Counted from the stretch's first letter, positions 32,368-46,771 are shown. The stretch is 64,000 bases of DNA from Pseudocercospora fijiensis CIRAD86 (GCF_000340215.1 NW_006921534.1:4153041-4217040), one strand, 5' to 3'. Notes: generated by a model not told the origin, from the letters alone. Numbers and translations: made by a program.

Positions 32368-35300
32368 TTATTTAGTCTCGGGATCTAGCTATAATTCTAG
32401 GCGGTCTTCGTCGCTAGACTAGTTAGGTTCCTCGGAGTTAGAGTTAGATAGCTAGAAGTCTAGTTCACTATTAGAATCGGAATCAATATCGGAAACGCTC
32501 TATATATAGTTAATCCGTATATAACCCTCCCTCTATTCTTAAGTTATTCCTAATAGCTTACTAAGACGAACCTAGGGATAGGTATAGTTCTTAGGTAGAA
32601 CAGGATCTATAATAGCGGTAGGATCCTCCTCCCGATAGGCATCTAAGGACGGTAGAGGGTCTATAGAGGCACTAACTTCCTCCTCGGTCGGCGGAGGGCG
32701 GGCAGGTTCGCGTAACTTAACGATCTTCTTTAGATTAGCCCGAGGGTGAGAGTGCTTTAAGGTAGCACTATCTAGCTCCTAAAGAAGGTATACGGAACCT
32801 AAGTAAAGGACCTCCTTCACTCTATAAGGGCCCTTCTACTTAAAGGCTAGCTTATAGGAGTAACTGTATTCTAGTTCGGACTAGTATAGAAGGACTATAT
32901 CGCTAACCTTTAGAGGCTCCTAGTCAACAGCATTATAGTTATTAAAATACTACTTCGTCTCTTCCCGAAGCCGACGTTATCGAGCAAGACCCTCTTAAGA
33001 AGTCGTAGTTATATCCTTAAGAGCCTTAGCCCGTAGAATAAGAAGGTCTGCCCTAGTACGAATAGACCCCTAATCGTAAACGCCGTGCGTACGGTAGGAC
33101 AATTTAATAGGAAGAACGGCGTCCCTTCCAATTATAAGTTCCGCTAGTGTAAGTCTAGTCGTATCGATAATAGTAGTTCGGTCCGCTTAGAGAAGGGCTA
33201 GGACGCGGGTAGAAATAGGAACTAATCTGTCGCTACTATTAGTTATCTTAAACAGGGCATTAATTAACGACCGATAGCCGCGCTTAATAATAGTATTCGA
33301 CTAGGGATAGTACGGGGAGATGCGAACGTTCTTAGCCCCGTACGAAACAAGTAGCGCTTAAACCTCCTTAGCTATATTGTTCGTAGCGTTGTCTAAGATA
33401 ACCTCGTAAGGTGTTCCCTAGCGGCAAAACAGATCCTTAAATAGGAAGGTAGCTATATTACGGGCATTAATAGCACCGCAACCTTTATAGAAATAATAGG
33501 CCTCCGGCTATCGAGAAAGACCCTCTCGAATAATATATAGGCTATTATTGCGGCTAAGATAGACCCTATCGCTATACTACCGCTCCCTAACTAACTAGGT
33601 AGTAGGGATACGCAGCTCTCCTAGACGCCGGTAGCTGTTCCTAAAGTTGCACTTAGGACAGCTCTTATAGTAGCGGGAGACATTAGCCTATACGCCGTCC
33701 TACTAGTAGCGTCGACGAAGGATATTAAAGGTGCCCTCTGCCGCCCGGTAGCCGAGCTTATCGTAAACGGAGCGAAGGATTTCTTATTAGGCTACTAGAT
33801 CGTTAATAACACGCTAGAGCGGTGCATTAACTATAGCCTGTCGCTAAAGGATGCGATCCTTAATAAGGAACCTCCGAGAATAGCGAATAATACGACGGTA
33901 TTAACTCCTTAATAGACTAGGAGCTCTTTTCGTATAGGTAAGGAAGTAGGCGATATTATAGGAGTCGTCGGAGTAGACCCTATTAAGGATATTATCCCTA
34001 CCTAGTTCGCCCGCCTTAGTATTGTCCTAGTCCTCGCCGTTAGTAGCAGGGTCGTCGTTAGGCTAGTTACTAGGTTAGTCGTCGGCAGTAGACCTAGTAA
34101 TTACCGGCATAGCATTAATATAGAAGGCAGTAAAGAAGGTGCGGTTAATAACCGCGTCGATATCCTCTTCTTCTATTATCTCGGCGATATCTTCCTCTAT
34201 AGCAGGCCTTCTAGAAAGGCTATCCGGTCTAGTATGCTTCTTACTAGGAATATAGAAGACGTCGAAATTAAACAAATAGATCTAGGCAACCTACCGAGCT
34301 ATCGTAGAGTTAGGTAGGTCGGAGGCTATACGGTTAAGTTAATAGACTAGCGTCTAAGCGTCGACTTCTAGGCGAAAGAACACTCTAAAGAGCTAAGGTC
34401 GGAACTTCTTAAGAGCCTTATAGACACTAAGGCACTCTCGCTTGCTAGTATCGTATCGGGCCTCGATAGGTTTCTATAGACCGGACTCGTACCGGATAGG
34501 GTAACGTAAGGAGGGCTCCTTACGATTATACTATATTAGTATCTCGCCGTAGCCTTCCCCGCTCGAGTCGATAGCAATAATTAGCAGACCTACGCCTTCC
34601 GAGTAGTTAATAGAGGTAAGCGTAGGCGCGCTAACAAGTGCCTTAGTAACCTTGTCCTTAGCGGCTTAGTAAACGGAGGTCTATTTAAACTCTATATCCT
34701 TCTTAAGTAAGGCGTATAGAGGCTTATATACTAACGCAAAGTTTTCGACCTAGATGCGGAAGTAGGAGACTACTCTAAGCTAGATCCGGATATCTTTCTA
34801 GCAGGTAGGGTCGGGCTAGGACACAATCTTTAGGACCCGTGTATTGTTAGGATAGCGGCCGTTCTTATTAGTTACAAACCCGATAATGTTTATTCGTTTG
34901 TATAGGAGCTGAAGCTTCTCCCTATATACCGTTAGGTTAGCTCGCTCTAGGTCGCAGAGGACACTATCGAGGTTCTAAATATATTCGAGAAAGAACCTAC
35001 GGATACTAGGCTCTACTTCTTTATTATCGTACCTAGTTTTAGGGCCCTTAATACCGATGTCGTTAAGGAAAGGCATCGCTATATAGGAGATATAGGCCGC
35101 GAGGACTTAGTTTATAATGCGAACGAACTAGGCTACGGAGTTAGTTGCCCCTTATAGAAGGGTAGTTTGTCTATATAGCCTAAGAGGTGTCTCGAAACTA
35201 GTAAGGTCCCGGCTATTAGGGTAGAGAGGTATCTAGTCGTAGCCCGAGAACACATCAACTAGCGAGGCTACTATATAGTTAGCAAAGGCTTCTAAGAACC

Positions 35301-36060
35301 TATTAGTCTCCGGAGGAAGATTAGCATCTCTAATTGTAACTGTATTAAACTTTTGTATAGCGTTAATTAGCCGATACTTCTTTAACTCCCTAGGAGCTGT
35401 CTTCTTCTAAACTAGGAAGTATAGATTGCAATACGAGGCATAGGAAGGCTCTAAGGTGCTAGCCTTTATACGCTACCGTATTATATCCTTAACTATACCT
35501 CTTAGGCTTAGGTTTAGCTTAAACCCTAAGTGAGCCTAAGGCTTATACTCGATCGTTCGGATCCTCTATAGAGGGGCAACCTCCGGGTTAATCCTACCTA
35601 GATGCGTAAAGTTATATACTAATACGGCTTCGCGGTTATATAGAAGCTCGTATAGCAAATCCAGTTCGAGATCCGAAAGCTCGATGCTAGGTTTAATATT
35701 CGCTAGTCTCTCCGGCGTTAGCCTCGATCCCCTAGGAATAGCGGAGAACTTTTTAGTAATGTACCTCTAGTCGTATAGACTATCCCTAGGTGTTAATATC
35801 GCTTCGCGGTTAAGGCACTTTTGTCGCTAGTTAGGATTTCCGCTAGGATTAGACCTATCGGTTATATACACGCTACCTTTTACGGGCTTAATCTTGTTAG
35901 CTACCCTCTTATATAGGGTATATATACTAACCGCTCGTAATACCCGAGCTCTCTCTCTTTAACGTTAGGCCCGGAGATTAGCGCAATAGAACAGCGCGTA
36001 AACTTTATTAGAAGTCTCCTTAAGTCGGTAGGTATATAGCTAGTAATCCTAATTTATAAT
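32368..36060 (-). pseudogene. ORF2 (pol) of Gypsy R: RT, RNase H, integrase
   Basis: Reads leftward from the palindrome at 36082. RT lies around 35700-34950. RNase H and its connection end in the stop-free piece 34275-34075 (FNFDVFYIPSKKHTRPDSLS). The integrase zinc region around 33790-33650 reads DKLGYRAAEGTFDILRRRY, then SCPKC. A C-terminal region of about 33100-32400 follows with no chromodomain. The domain order RT, RNase H, integrase identifies Ty3/Gypsy. Stops are RIP-type. Confidence 0.85.
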
Positions 36061-36081
36061 TCCGGCGAAAACGTTAGATTC

Positions 36082-36108
36082 CTAATAATACCCCCGGGGT
36101 AGCATTAG
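36082..36108 (-). repeat. ORF-boundary palindrome between ORF1 and pol (element R)
   Basis: Arms CTAATAATACCCC and GGGGTAGCATTAG. Confidence 0.88.
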
Positions 36109-39100
36109 CTCGGCGTTCTAATTAGTTAGTTCGGATTCGGGTAGATCCGCTTCTAGCGGCGATGCCTGCGATAGTATTATTACCGAGATTCGTATACTAG
36201 GTAGTCGTTGCACTATTATACTCGCTATCGCTTCGAGCATTCGTCTCCTTAGTATAGAGCCTAGAAACTAGCCTTGTCGTACGGAGCGGCGCACCTCTAG
36301 ATATAACCTATTTAAGCTATACTAACTTATAGCGCAGATTGCCGGTCTTACAACCGCGCTATAGCGTTTCCCGAAGAGCGCTTAGAAGCAGTAAGGATAT
36401 CCTCGTAGGACTTGTAGCTAGTGTTTCCGACATAACTAGTAAACACGACTCGGTTGCCCTTCTAGTTAGCGATAGTTCCTTCCTAGGAGCTATCGTCGCA
36501 GTTGCGCTAGACATCCCGGGTTATACGAGACTATAGTCGACCTAGAATAATTAGCGTATTCGGGTTAGCGGCAATCTAGAAGGTAAAGGAAAAGCATATA
36601 CCGAAAGCGTCTACTATAACATTGTAGTAGGCACCTACTAGCGTAACCTCCCTATTTACTCCCTATATACTAAGGGAAATATCTCTGTTTATTAGCAGTC
36701 GGAGCTGTTTAGCCTAGCGCTTACTTATAATAAGTAACTCTAAACTATTATTAAGCATTGCTAGCAACTGCTAGCTATAGCTTCCGATAGTAACTTAAAT
36801 ATAGATAGCGGGAACGACGGTAAAGGAACGGGTAACTACGGAAAGGTCTATATTATTAGGGATAGAGTAAAGTTCCTTAGGTCGAGGAGGTCCTACTCGA
36901 CCGATTTGTTAGCTAGTAAATCGGACAGCCTTAATAGAAACTAAAACCGAAGCAGAGTTAGTATTATTATTATCCCCTCGGCCTATCTCCTTAATCCCCT
37001 CTTCGTTAGCATTATCGATAGTCTCCTAGCTCTCGTAGGTTACTAATTCGCCTTCTACTAACTCCTAGGCCCCTAAAAATTCAGGAAGGAACTATAGGGA
37101 AGAGACGTCGATATAGTCCTCTCGCCCCTATTTACGTCGGAGGGCTGCAAGGTCTTTTATAAAGGTAGCATCGTTAGGAATCCGGCTCTAGAATAGGTTA
37201 GTAGGCAAACCGTATGCTAGAAGCTCTCCTATAGACACGTTAGACTTAAGATCTAGGAACTATAAAGCCTAGAAGAGAGCATTTGCCTTTATATCGTAAG
37301 AGTTAGTAGGCCCGGCACTATACTTCTTTATATACCTATTAAAGCGAAAGCTCTTTAGGTCGGCTAACTTTCGTTTGTAGGCCGGCGGGTTAGCTAGACC
37401 TAGGGTGCTACTAATGTCGGTAGCAACATCCTCTATATCGACCTCTAGAGTCTCTAGGACGACTAGGCTTTCTATAGGTAGGGTGCTAGGTGCGGTGCTA
37501 GGTATAGTACTAGATCGGGCAGCACGGTCTATAGCTGTCTAGAGAGTCTTAGTTTTTACGGTTAACTCGCGCTATTGCTTAGCCTTATCGGCCGCCTTGT
37601 TCTTTAGTACCCTAGTAGGGGCTACCGCACTAGGGCGAGTAGGGTTCTAAAGGTTCTTGCCCTTGCTTTAGGACTAGGTCTAAGACCGTATAGCAGTATA
37701 GACATCTACACTATTCTTAGTAACCGCGTAAACATTAGTAACTACGTCCGGATCCTAAGATACAAAGTTGACTTTAATAGGCTTAGTAGTACTATTACTA
37801 CTCCGCTCCTTAACCTGTTTTGCCCTAACCTTCTAAGTTTCTCGTTTAGTAATAGCGGCGAGGGTACTGTTTCTAGTATCCTTAAACTCGATCTTGCTGC
37901 TATACTTCTTCTCTAGAAGACTCCTAAGTTAAGGCAGCTTCGGAGCTCTGCGATCCTACTCGAAGTCAATCTTGTCGCCGGTATTAGTATAGTAGAACCG
38001 ACTATTTACTTATATAACGAGCTTCCTCTTAAGAAGCTCTTTCTAGATAGGGTAGTCTAATTAAATATATTTGAAACCGCCGCATATCTAGCACTTGCTA
38101 TCTAAGTTAGAATAGATCTTTCGTATAGCGTAGACGTTAACTAAAGGGGCCTTAGGGTAGTTAGGATCGGAAATCTAGTAGACCGGTAGAACATCCTTTA
38201 GTATACTAGCATTAATAACCTCCCTAACTCGCTATAGTGCTTTCGCATTAAGGTTGAGCTAGGCTAGGGATTCAGCTAAGTCCGCAACGTCCTAAGAATG
38301 CTTAGTAACGGTAGGAGTTACGGTACTAGGACTACTTTGCGATTTAGGAAGAAACTTAGGCCCTCTAGTTCCCGAGGCATCGTTCCTTACCTAGGCTAGG
38401 TTATTCCGGTCCTCGCCGTAAATGAACTTCTTTATATCGGCGGAGCTATTAATGTCGTCCTTAATAGCCTCTAGGACCTCTTTATACTTCCTAAAGGTCT
38501 TAGGATTAGCTTCGCTAAGCTTATAGCGACGGAAGACACGCTTAGCCGTAGACTACGGCAACCATTTAAGGAGCAGCCTCGTTCTCTAAGAATTCTCGAG
38601 GTCCTACTAGTCGATGCCGTCCGCTAACTTAATAAACTCGCGGACGTACTCCTTTAGGTCGTTATCTTCGGTGCGCCTCTCTATATAGAGGTTCTTAAGC
38701 TACGTACGACTGCCTTTAATGCGACGGCTATTGCGATCCCGATACTCCCTTATAAAGGCCTGTTTAAAGACCTCCTAGTCGGCATTAGACTTATCGTCCT
38801 TTTCTAGGTAGCTAACTAGGGTTCTAAGGGTTCGGTAGAGCTTAGTAATAGTAGTCCTTATAAGGGACCGGACCTTATACTAGTCCGACTCCTCTTCGAG
38901 TCCGTACTCGGCTAAGTTGTCCTTAAAGCGTTCTACGTACGCCGTAGCGTTCCACCCTTTAAACAAAGGGTTCCTACTGCTTCCTAGCTCTAGTAGGCGA
39001 CGCCTGTTCTAACGGAGAAGGTTAGTTTGCCCTTAAATTATCTTTATAACGACATTATAGAGGGCCTCGGGCGTAGAAGGCTCGACAGCCCCTAGTTCGA

Positions 39101-39240
39101 CGGCGCTTATAACAACTAGTCGTCGCCTGATTTCTTCGTTAATAGGGTCTAGTAGGTTATTAGATTCCGAAGATTCCGCTAATTCGTAATGCTCGTTTTC
39201 GCTAGAGCTAGAGCTTATTCGATTATCGTAAAGTAGTTAA
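36109..39240 (-). pseudogene. ORF1 (gag, protease-like) of Gypsy R
   Basis: About 1,040 codons on the minus strand broken by RIP-type stops. The N-terminal part has a retrotransposon-gag-like region (AYVERFKDNLAEYG near 38930, then IREYRDRDSRRIKGSRT near 38740). A degenerate zinc-knuckle-like CxxCGGFKY lies near 38090. The long C-terminal part includes LVGAYYNVIVDAFGI near 36640, which may be the protease region. It ends at the palindrome 36082-36108. O's copy is split between 27504-28020 and 40297-43028. Confidence 0.65.
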
Positions 39241-39337
39241 AATAAAATGCTATAAGAAAGTGTTTTTAGTATATATTATAGGTTTGGTTTGTTTTAATGT
39301 TGCTATACGAGAGGATAGTGTGCTAGGCTGTTTTCTT

Positions 39338-39364
39338 CTAATATTACCCCCGGGGTAGCATTAG
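39338..39364 (-). repeat. ORF-boundary palindrome, leader/ORF1 (element R)
   Basis: Arms CTAATATTACCCC and GGGGTAGCATTAG. The corresponding site in O is where the hAT inserted. Confidence 0.88.
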
Positions 39365-40017
39365 AATTTAGCCTCCTAGGGGTCGCCTATATATCCCTAG
39401 GAGCTAAGTTTAGTATTAGACGAAAGCCGCTCGGAGAGAGAGACTGCAATCTCTATTTACACCTAGATCCTAGAAACTAGCTTGTATCTCCTTTAGCTAG
39501 GCGGGGGGGCGGGGACCTTCTTTTTCTAGTAGAAGGCTAAGTACTATCCGAACGAGGTAGCGAATCCCGAAGCAATCTACCCGGTCGATAGGGGAACTGT
39601 CTAGGTATCCGACCTATAATCTAGAAATTGCTATCGTATAGATAGTCTTAGCAAACTAAGCAAGGCCGATAGGTAATTAGTCTATCTTCTCCTTAGGCGG
39701 GCGGTAGCTTATCTCGAGCAAGCGGTACTAAATAGGTCTTCGACCCGGAGCCGAGTCCTTAGAAGCTAGCTATAGTTATAGACTAGGCCCTAAGCTATAA
39801 CAGTCCTAAGGGTTTGTAGCTTTTCGGGGTCAAAGCGATGCCCTCGTTAAGAGGTTTCTCTACTTGTCGTAACGGCCCCTTAAGATACTTCGGTATCGTC
39901 CGTATCGTAGGCTCTTATCGTACCCTCGCTTCGGTTATAGCTATTCGTGCCTAGAGACTACCTTTAACATACCCGAACCTGTTAGATATAAAGAGATAGC
40001 CCTACCTTCGGCTCTAA
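39365..40017 (-). other. leader of Gypsy R
   Basis: Noncoding region between the 5' LTR and the first palindrome, matching 9804-10460 in O. No frame supported. Confidence 0.7.
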
Positions 40018-40296
40018 TAAAGGACGGAAACTAACACTACTACTACCACTTATAGCAATAGTACAGGCTACCGAGGGTAATATAACCTATAGTAATATAG
40101 GTAGCTATATTTAGCAAGATAGGATGACGAGACTGTCGCTTAGGCTAATAACTAGAGCCCTGCAATATAGGCATTATAGAAGTGTAACATAAATAATATG
40201 CTATACGAGGTTAATAATCTGTCTACTCTATAGAAGGAGGCCTCTTATATAGGCTTAAAACTGGCCTATAGGTGTAGGGCCGGTTACTAGCTAATA
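40018..40296 (-). repeat. 5' LTR of Gypsy R
   Basis: 279 bp. Followed on the right by the CTAT duplication and the continuation of O's gag. Confidence 0.9.
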
Positions 40297-43028
40297 CTAT
40301 TACTAAGCTTTACCGAACCCTTAGAACCCTAGTTAGCTACCTAGAAAAGGACGATAAGTCTAATGCCGACTAGGAGGTCTTTAAGTAGGCCTTTATAAGG
40401 GAGTATCGGGATCGCGATAGCCGTCGTATTAAAGGCAGTCGTACGTAGCTTAAGAACCTCTATATAGAGAGGCGTACCGAAGATAACGACCTAAAGGAGT
40501 ACGTCCGCGAGTTTGTTAAGTTAGCGGACAGCATCGACTAGTAGGACCTCGAGAATTCTTAGAGAACGAGGCTACTCCTTAAAGGGTTGCTATAGTCTAC
40601 GGCTAAGCGTATCTTCCGTCGCTATAAGCTTAGCGAAGCCAATCCTAAGACCTTTAGGAAGTATAAAGAGGTCCTAGAGGCTATTAAGGACGATATTAAT
40701 AGCTCCGCCGATGCGAAGAAGTTCATTTACGGCGAGGACCGGAATAACCTAGCTTAGGTAAAGAGCGACGCCTCGGGAAGCAGAGGACCTAAGTTCCTTC
40801 CTAAGTCGTAGAGTAGTCCTAAGACCGTAACTCCTACTATTACTAAGTATTCTTAGGACGTTACGGACTTAGCTAAATCCCTAGCCTAGCTTAACCTTAA
40901 TACGAAAGCACTATAGCGAGTTAGGGAGGTTATTAATGCTAGTATACTAAGGGATATGCTACTAGTCTACTAGGTTTCCGATCCTAACTACCCTAAGGCC
41001 CCTTTAGTTAACGTCTACGCTATACGGAAGATCTATTCTAACTTAGATAGCAAGTGCTAGATATACGGCGGTTTTAAATATATTTAATTAGCCTACCCTA
41101 TCTAGAAGGAGCTTCTTAAGAGGAAGCTCGTTATATAAGTAAATAGTCGGTTCTACTATACCGATACCGGCGACAAGATTAACTTCGAGTAGGATCGTAG
41201 AGCCCCGAAGCTGCCTTAACTTAGGAGTCTTCTAGAGAAGAAGTATAGTAGCAAGATCGAGTTTAAGGATACTAGGAATAGTACCCTCGCCGCTATTACT
41301 AAACGAGAAACTTAGAAGGTTAGGGCAAAATAGGTTAAGGAGCGGAGTAGTAACGGTACTACTAAGCCTATTAAAGTTAACTTTGTATCTTAGGACCCGG
41401 ACGCAGTTACTAATGTTTACGTAGTTACTAAGAATAGTATAGATATCTACGCTGCTATAAGGTCCTAAACTTAGTCGTCCTAAACCTAGTCCTAGGGCAA
41501 AGGCAAAAGCCCGCAAAACCCTACCCGCCCTAGTACGGCAGCCCCTACTAGGATACTTAAGAAGTAGGCAGCTAATAAGGCTAAGAAACAGCGAGAATCA
41601 GTCGCTAAGACTAAGACACTCTAGACAGCTAAAGACCGTACAACCCGAGCTAGTATAGCTACTCCGGAGGTACTAGAAACTCTAGATATCGATATAGAGG
41701 ATACTACTACCGACCTTAGTAGTACCCTAGGCCTAGCTAACCCGCCGGCCTATAAACGAAAGTTAGCCGACCTAAAGAGCTTTCGCTTTAATAGGTATAT
41801 AAAGAAGTATAGTACCGGGCCTACTAACTCTTACGATATAAAGGCAAATGCTCTCTTCTAGGCTTTATAGTTCCTAGACCTTAAGTCTAACGTATCTATA
41901 GGGGAGCTTCTAGTATACAGCTTACCTACTAACCTGTTCTAGAGCCGGATTCCTAACGATGCTACCTTTATAAAAGACCTTATAGCCCTCCGACGCAAAT
42001 AGGGGCGAGAGGACTATATCGACGTCTCTTCCCTATAGTTCCTTCCTAAATTTTTAGAGGCCTAGGAGTTAGTAGAAGGCGAATTAGTAACCTACGAGAG
42101 CTAGGAGACTATCGATAATGCTAACGAAGAGGGGATTAAGGAGATAGGCCGAGTAGATAATAATAATACCGACCCTGCTTCGGTTTTAGTTTCTATTAAG
42201 GCTGTCCGATTTACTAGCTAACAAATCGGTCGAGTAGGACCTCCTCGACCTAAGGAACTTTACTCTATCCCTAATAATATAGACCTTTCCGCAGTTACCC
42301 GTTCCTTTACCGTCGTTCCCGCTATCTATATTTAAGTTACTATCGGAAGCTATAGTTAGTAGTTGCTAGTAATGCTTAATAATAGTTTAGAGTTACTTAT
42401 TATAAGTAAGCGCTAGGCTAAACAGCTCCGACTACTAATAAATAGAGATATTTCCCTTAGTATATAGGGAGTAAATAGGAAGGTTACGCTAGTAGGTGCC
42501 TACTATAATATTATAGTAGACGCTTTCGGTATATGCTTTTCCTTTATCTTCTAGATTGCCGCTAACCCGAATACGCTAATTATTCTAGGTCGTCTATAGT
42601 CTCGTATAACCTAGGGTATCTAGCGCAACTGCGACGATAGCTCCTAGGAAGGAACTATTGCTAACTAGAAGGGCAACCGAGTCGTGTTTACTAGTTATAT
42701 CGGAAATACTAGCTATAAAACCTACGAGGATATCCTTACTACTTCTAAACGCTCTTCGGGAAACGCTATAGCGCGGTTATAAGACCGGCAATCTACGCTA
42801 TAAGTTAATATAGCTTAAATAGGTTATATCTAGAGGTACGCCGCTCTATACGATAAGGCTAGTTTCTAGGCTCTATACTAAGGAGACGAATACTCGAAGC
42901 GATAGCGAGCATAATAGCATAACGACTACCTAGTATACGAATCTCGGTAATAATACTATCGCAGGCATCGCCGCTAGAAGCGGATCTACCCGAGCCCGAA
43001 TCCGAGCTAACTAATTAGAGCGCCGATC
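40297..43028 (+). pseudogene. remainder of ORF1 of Gypsy O
   Basis: Starts mid-gag at ACTAAGCTTTACCGAACCC, where R inserted, and is colinear with R 38880-36110 reversed. It includes SRRIKGSRT near 40430, the zinc-knuckle-like CxIYGGFKY near 41060 and the protease-like LVGAYYNIIVDAFGI near 42500. It ends in the palindrome at 43029. Confidence 0.7.
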
Positions 43029-43054
43029 GAATGCTACCCTAGGGGTGTTATTAG
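43029..43054 (+). repeat. ORF-boundary palindrome between ORF1 and pol (element O)
   Basis: Arms GAATGCTACCC and GGGGTGTTATTAG. Confidence 0.87.
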
Positions 43055-43059
43055 GAATC

Positions 43060-46000
43060 TAACGTTTTCGCCGGAATTATAAATTAGGATTACTAGCTAT
43101 ATACCTACCGACTTAAGGAGACTTCCGATAAAGTTTACGCGCTATTCTATTACGCTAATCTCCGGGCCTAACGTTAAAGAGAGAGGGCTCGGGTATTACG
43201 AGCGGTTAGTATATATACCCTATATAAGAGGGTAGCTAATAAGATTAAGCCCGTAAAGGGTAGCATATATATAACCGATAGGTCTAATCCTAGCGGAAAT
43301 CCTAACTAGCGACAAAAGTGCCTTAACCGCGAAGCGATATTAACACCTAGGGATAGTCTATACGACTAGAGGTATATTACTAAAAAGTTCTCTACTATTC
43401 CTAGGGGATCGAGGCTAACGCCGGAGAGACTAGCGAATATTAAACCTAGTATCGAGCTTTCGGATCTTAAACTAGATTTGCTATACGAGCTTCTATATAA
43501 CCGCGAAGCCGTATTAGTATATAACTTTACGCATTTAGGTAGGATTAACCCGGAGGTTGCCCCTCTATAGAGGATCCGAACGATCGAGTATAAGCCTTAG
43601 GCTTACCTAGGGTTTAAGCTAAACCTAAGCCTAAGAGGTATAGTTAAGGACATAATACGGCAGCGTATAAAGGCTAGCACCTTAGAGCCTTCCTATGCCT
43701 CGTATCGTAATCTATACTTCCTAGTTTAGAAGAAGACAGCTCCTAGGGAGCTAAAGAAGTATCGGCTAATTAACGCTACCTAGAAGTTTAACGTAGTTAC
43801 GATTAGAGATGCTAATCTTCCTCCGGAGACTAATAGGTTCTTAGAAGCCTTTACTAACTATATAGTAGCCTCGCTAGTTAATATGTTCTCGGGCTACGAC
43901 TAGATACCTCTCTACCCTAATAGTAGAGACCTAACTAGTTTCGAAACGCCTCTTAGACTATACCGACAAACTACCCTTCCCTAAGGGGCGACTAACTTAG
44001 TAGCCTAGTTCGTACGTATTATAAACTAAGTCCTCGCGGCTTATATTTCTTATACTACGATGCCTTTCCTCGACGACATCGGTATTAAAGGTCCTAAAAC
44101 TAGGTATAATAACGAAGAAGTAGAGCTAGGCATCCGTAGGTTCTTTCTTAAATACATCTAGAACCTCGATAGTGTCCTCTACGACTTAGAGCGGGCTAAC
44201 TTAATAGTATATAGGGAAAAGCTTTAGCTCCTATATAAGCGTATAAACATTGTCGGGTTTGTTACTAATAAGAATAGCCGCTATCCTAATAATATACGGG
44301 TCCTAAAGATTGTGTTCTAGCTAGACCCTACCTATTAGAAAGATGTCCGGATCTAGCTTAGAGTAGTCTCCTACTTCCGTATCTAGGTCGAGAACTTTAT
44401 ATTAGTATACAAGCCTCTATACGCCTTGCTTAAGAAGGACGCTAAGTTTAAATAGACCTCTGTTTACTAAGCCGCTAAGGATAAGGTTACTAAGGCACTT
44501 ATTAGCGCGCCTACGCTTACCTCTATTAACTACTCGGAAGGCGTAGGTCTACTAATTATTACTATCGACTCGAGCGGGGAAGGCTACGGCGAGATACTAA
44601 TATAGTATAATCGTAAGGAGCCCTCCTTACGTTACCCTATCCGGTACGAGTCCGGCCTATAGAAACCTATCGAGGCCTAATACGATACTAGCAAGCAAGA
44701 GTGCCTTAGTATCTATAAGGCTCTTAAGAAGTTCCGATCTTAGCTTTTTAGAGTATTCTTTCGCCTAGAAGTCGACGCTTAGACGCTAGTCTATTAACTT
44801 AACTATATAGCCTCCGACCTGCCTAACTCTACGATAGCTTAGTAGATTGCCTAGATCTATTTATTTAATTTCGACGTCTTCTATATTCCTAGCAAGAAGT
44901 ATACTAGACCGGATAGCCTTTCTAGAAGGCCTACTATAAAAGAGGATATCGCCGAGATAATAGAAGAAGAGGATGTCGACGCAGTTATTAACCGCACCTT
45001 CTTTACTACCTTCTATATTAACGCTATACCGGTAATTACTAGGTCTACCGCCGACGACTAACCTAGTAACTAGCCTAACGAAGACCCTACTACTAATAGC
45101 GAGAACTAGGACGATACTAAGGTAGGCGAACTAGGTAGGGATAATATCCTTAATAGGGTCTACTCCGACGACTTCTATAATATCGCCTACTTTCTTACCT
45201 ATACGAAGAAAGCTCCCGGTCTATTAAAGAGTTAATACTATCGTATTATTCGCTATTCTCGAAGGTTCCTTATTAAGGATCGTATCCTTTAGCGATAGGC
45301 TATAGTTAATATACCGCTCTAGCGTATTATTAACGATCTAGCAGCCCGATAAGAAATCCTTCGTTCTATTTACGATAAGCTCGGCTACCGGGCGGCGGAG
45401 GGCACCTTCGATATCCTTCGTCGACGCTACTAGTAGAACGGCGTATAGGCTAATATCTCCCGCTACTATAAGAGCTGTCCTAAGTGCAACTTTAGGAACA
45501 GCTACCGACGTCTAGGAGAGCTATATATCCCTACTACCTAGTTAGTTAGGGAGCGGTAGTATAGCGATAGAGTCTATCTTAGCCGTAATAATAGCCTATA
45601 TATTATTCGAGAGAGTCTTTCTCGATAGCCGGAGGCCTATTATTTCTATAAGGGTTGCGGTGCTATTAATGCCCGTAATATAGCTACCTTCCTATTTAAG
45701 GATCTGTTTTGCCGCTAGGGAACACCTTACGAGGTTATCTTAGACAACGCTACGAATAATATAGCTAAGAAGGTTTAAGCGCTACTTATTTCGTATAGGG
45801 CGAAGAACGTTCGTATCTCCCTATACTATCCCTAGTCGAATGCTATTATTAAGCGCGGCTATCGGTCGTTAATTAATGCCCTATCTAAGATAACTAATAG
45901 TAGCGACAGATTAGTTCCTATTTCTACCCGCGTCCTAGCCCTTCTCTAGGCGGACTAAACTACTATTATCGATACGACTAGACTTATACTAGCGGAACTT

Positions 46001-46771
46001 ATAATTAGGAGAGACGCCGTTCTTCCTATTAAATTGTCCTATCGTACGTACGGCGTTTACGATTAGGGGTCTATTCGTACTAGGGCAGATCTTCTTGCCC
46101 TACGGGCTAAGGCTCTTAAGGATATAACTACGACTTCTTAAGAGGGTCTTGCTCGACAACGTCGGCTTCGGGAAGAGGCTAAGCAGTATTTTAATAACTA
46201 TAATGCTATTAATTAGGAACCTCTAAAGGTTAGCGATATAGTCCTTCTATACCGGTCCGAACTAGAGTATAGTTACTCCTATAAGCTAGCCTTTAAGTAG
46301 AAGGGTCCTTATAGAGTAAAGGAGGTCCTTTACTCGGGTTCTATATACCTTCTTTAGGAGCTAGATAGTGCTACCTTAAAGTACACTTACCCTCGGGCTA
46401 ATCTAAAGAAGATCGTTAAGTTACGAGAACCTGCCCGCCCTCCGCCGACTAAGGAGGAAGTTAGTGCCTCTATAGACCCTCTACTATCCTTAGATGCCTA
46501 TCGGGAGGAGGATCCTACCGCTATTATAGATCCTGTTCTGCCTAAGGACTATGCCTATCCCTAGATTCGTCTTAGTAAGCTATTAGGAATAACTTAAGAA
46601 CAAAGGGAGGGTTATATACGAGTTAACTATATATAGAGCGTTTCCGATATTAATTCCGATTCTAATAGTAAACTAGACTTCTAGCTATCTAACTCTAACT
46701 CCGAGGAACCTAACTAGTCTAGCGATAAAGACCGCCTAGAGTTATAGCTAGACGACCCCGAGACTAAATAA
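43060..46771 (+). pseudogene. ORF2 (pol) of Gypsy O: RT, RNase H, integrase
   Basis: RT from about 43520, with the catalytic MPFLDDIGIKGP near 44060 intact. RNase H is near 44500-44930 (DSSGEGYGEIL, QECLSIYKALKKF, YIPSKKYTRPDSLS). The integrase HHCC region lies near 45370-45490 and the core with VILDNATNN near 45740. The stop is TAA 46769-46771. Colinear with R 36060-32368. RIP stops elsewhere. Confidence 0.85.

Larger units (their letters stand above)
28021..40296 (-). mobile_element. Gypsy LTR retrotransposon R, full-length second copy in inverse orientation
   Basis: 12,276 bp with 279-bp LTRs (40018-40296 as 5' LTR, 28021-28299 as 3' LTR). It is inserted into the gag of element O with the duplication CTAT (CTATT if 5 bp) at 28017-28020 and 40297-40300. 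It is colinear with O but reversed, which gives the window a long inverted repeat of more than 10 kb (28300-38880 against 40300-50810). RIP stops throughout. Confidence 0.9.

Noticed and set aside
41232..41516. 94-codon minus-strand ORF
   Set aside because: Antisense shadow of the gag relic of element O.
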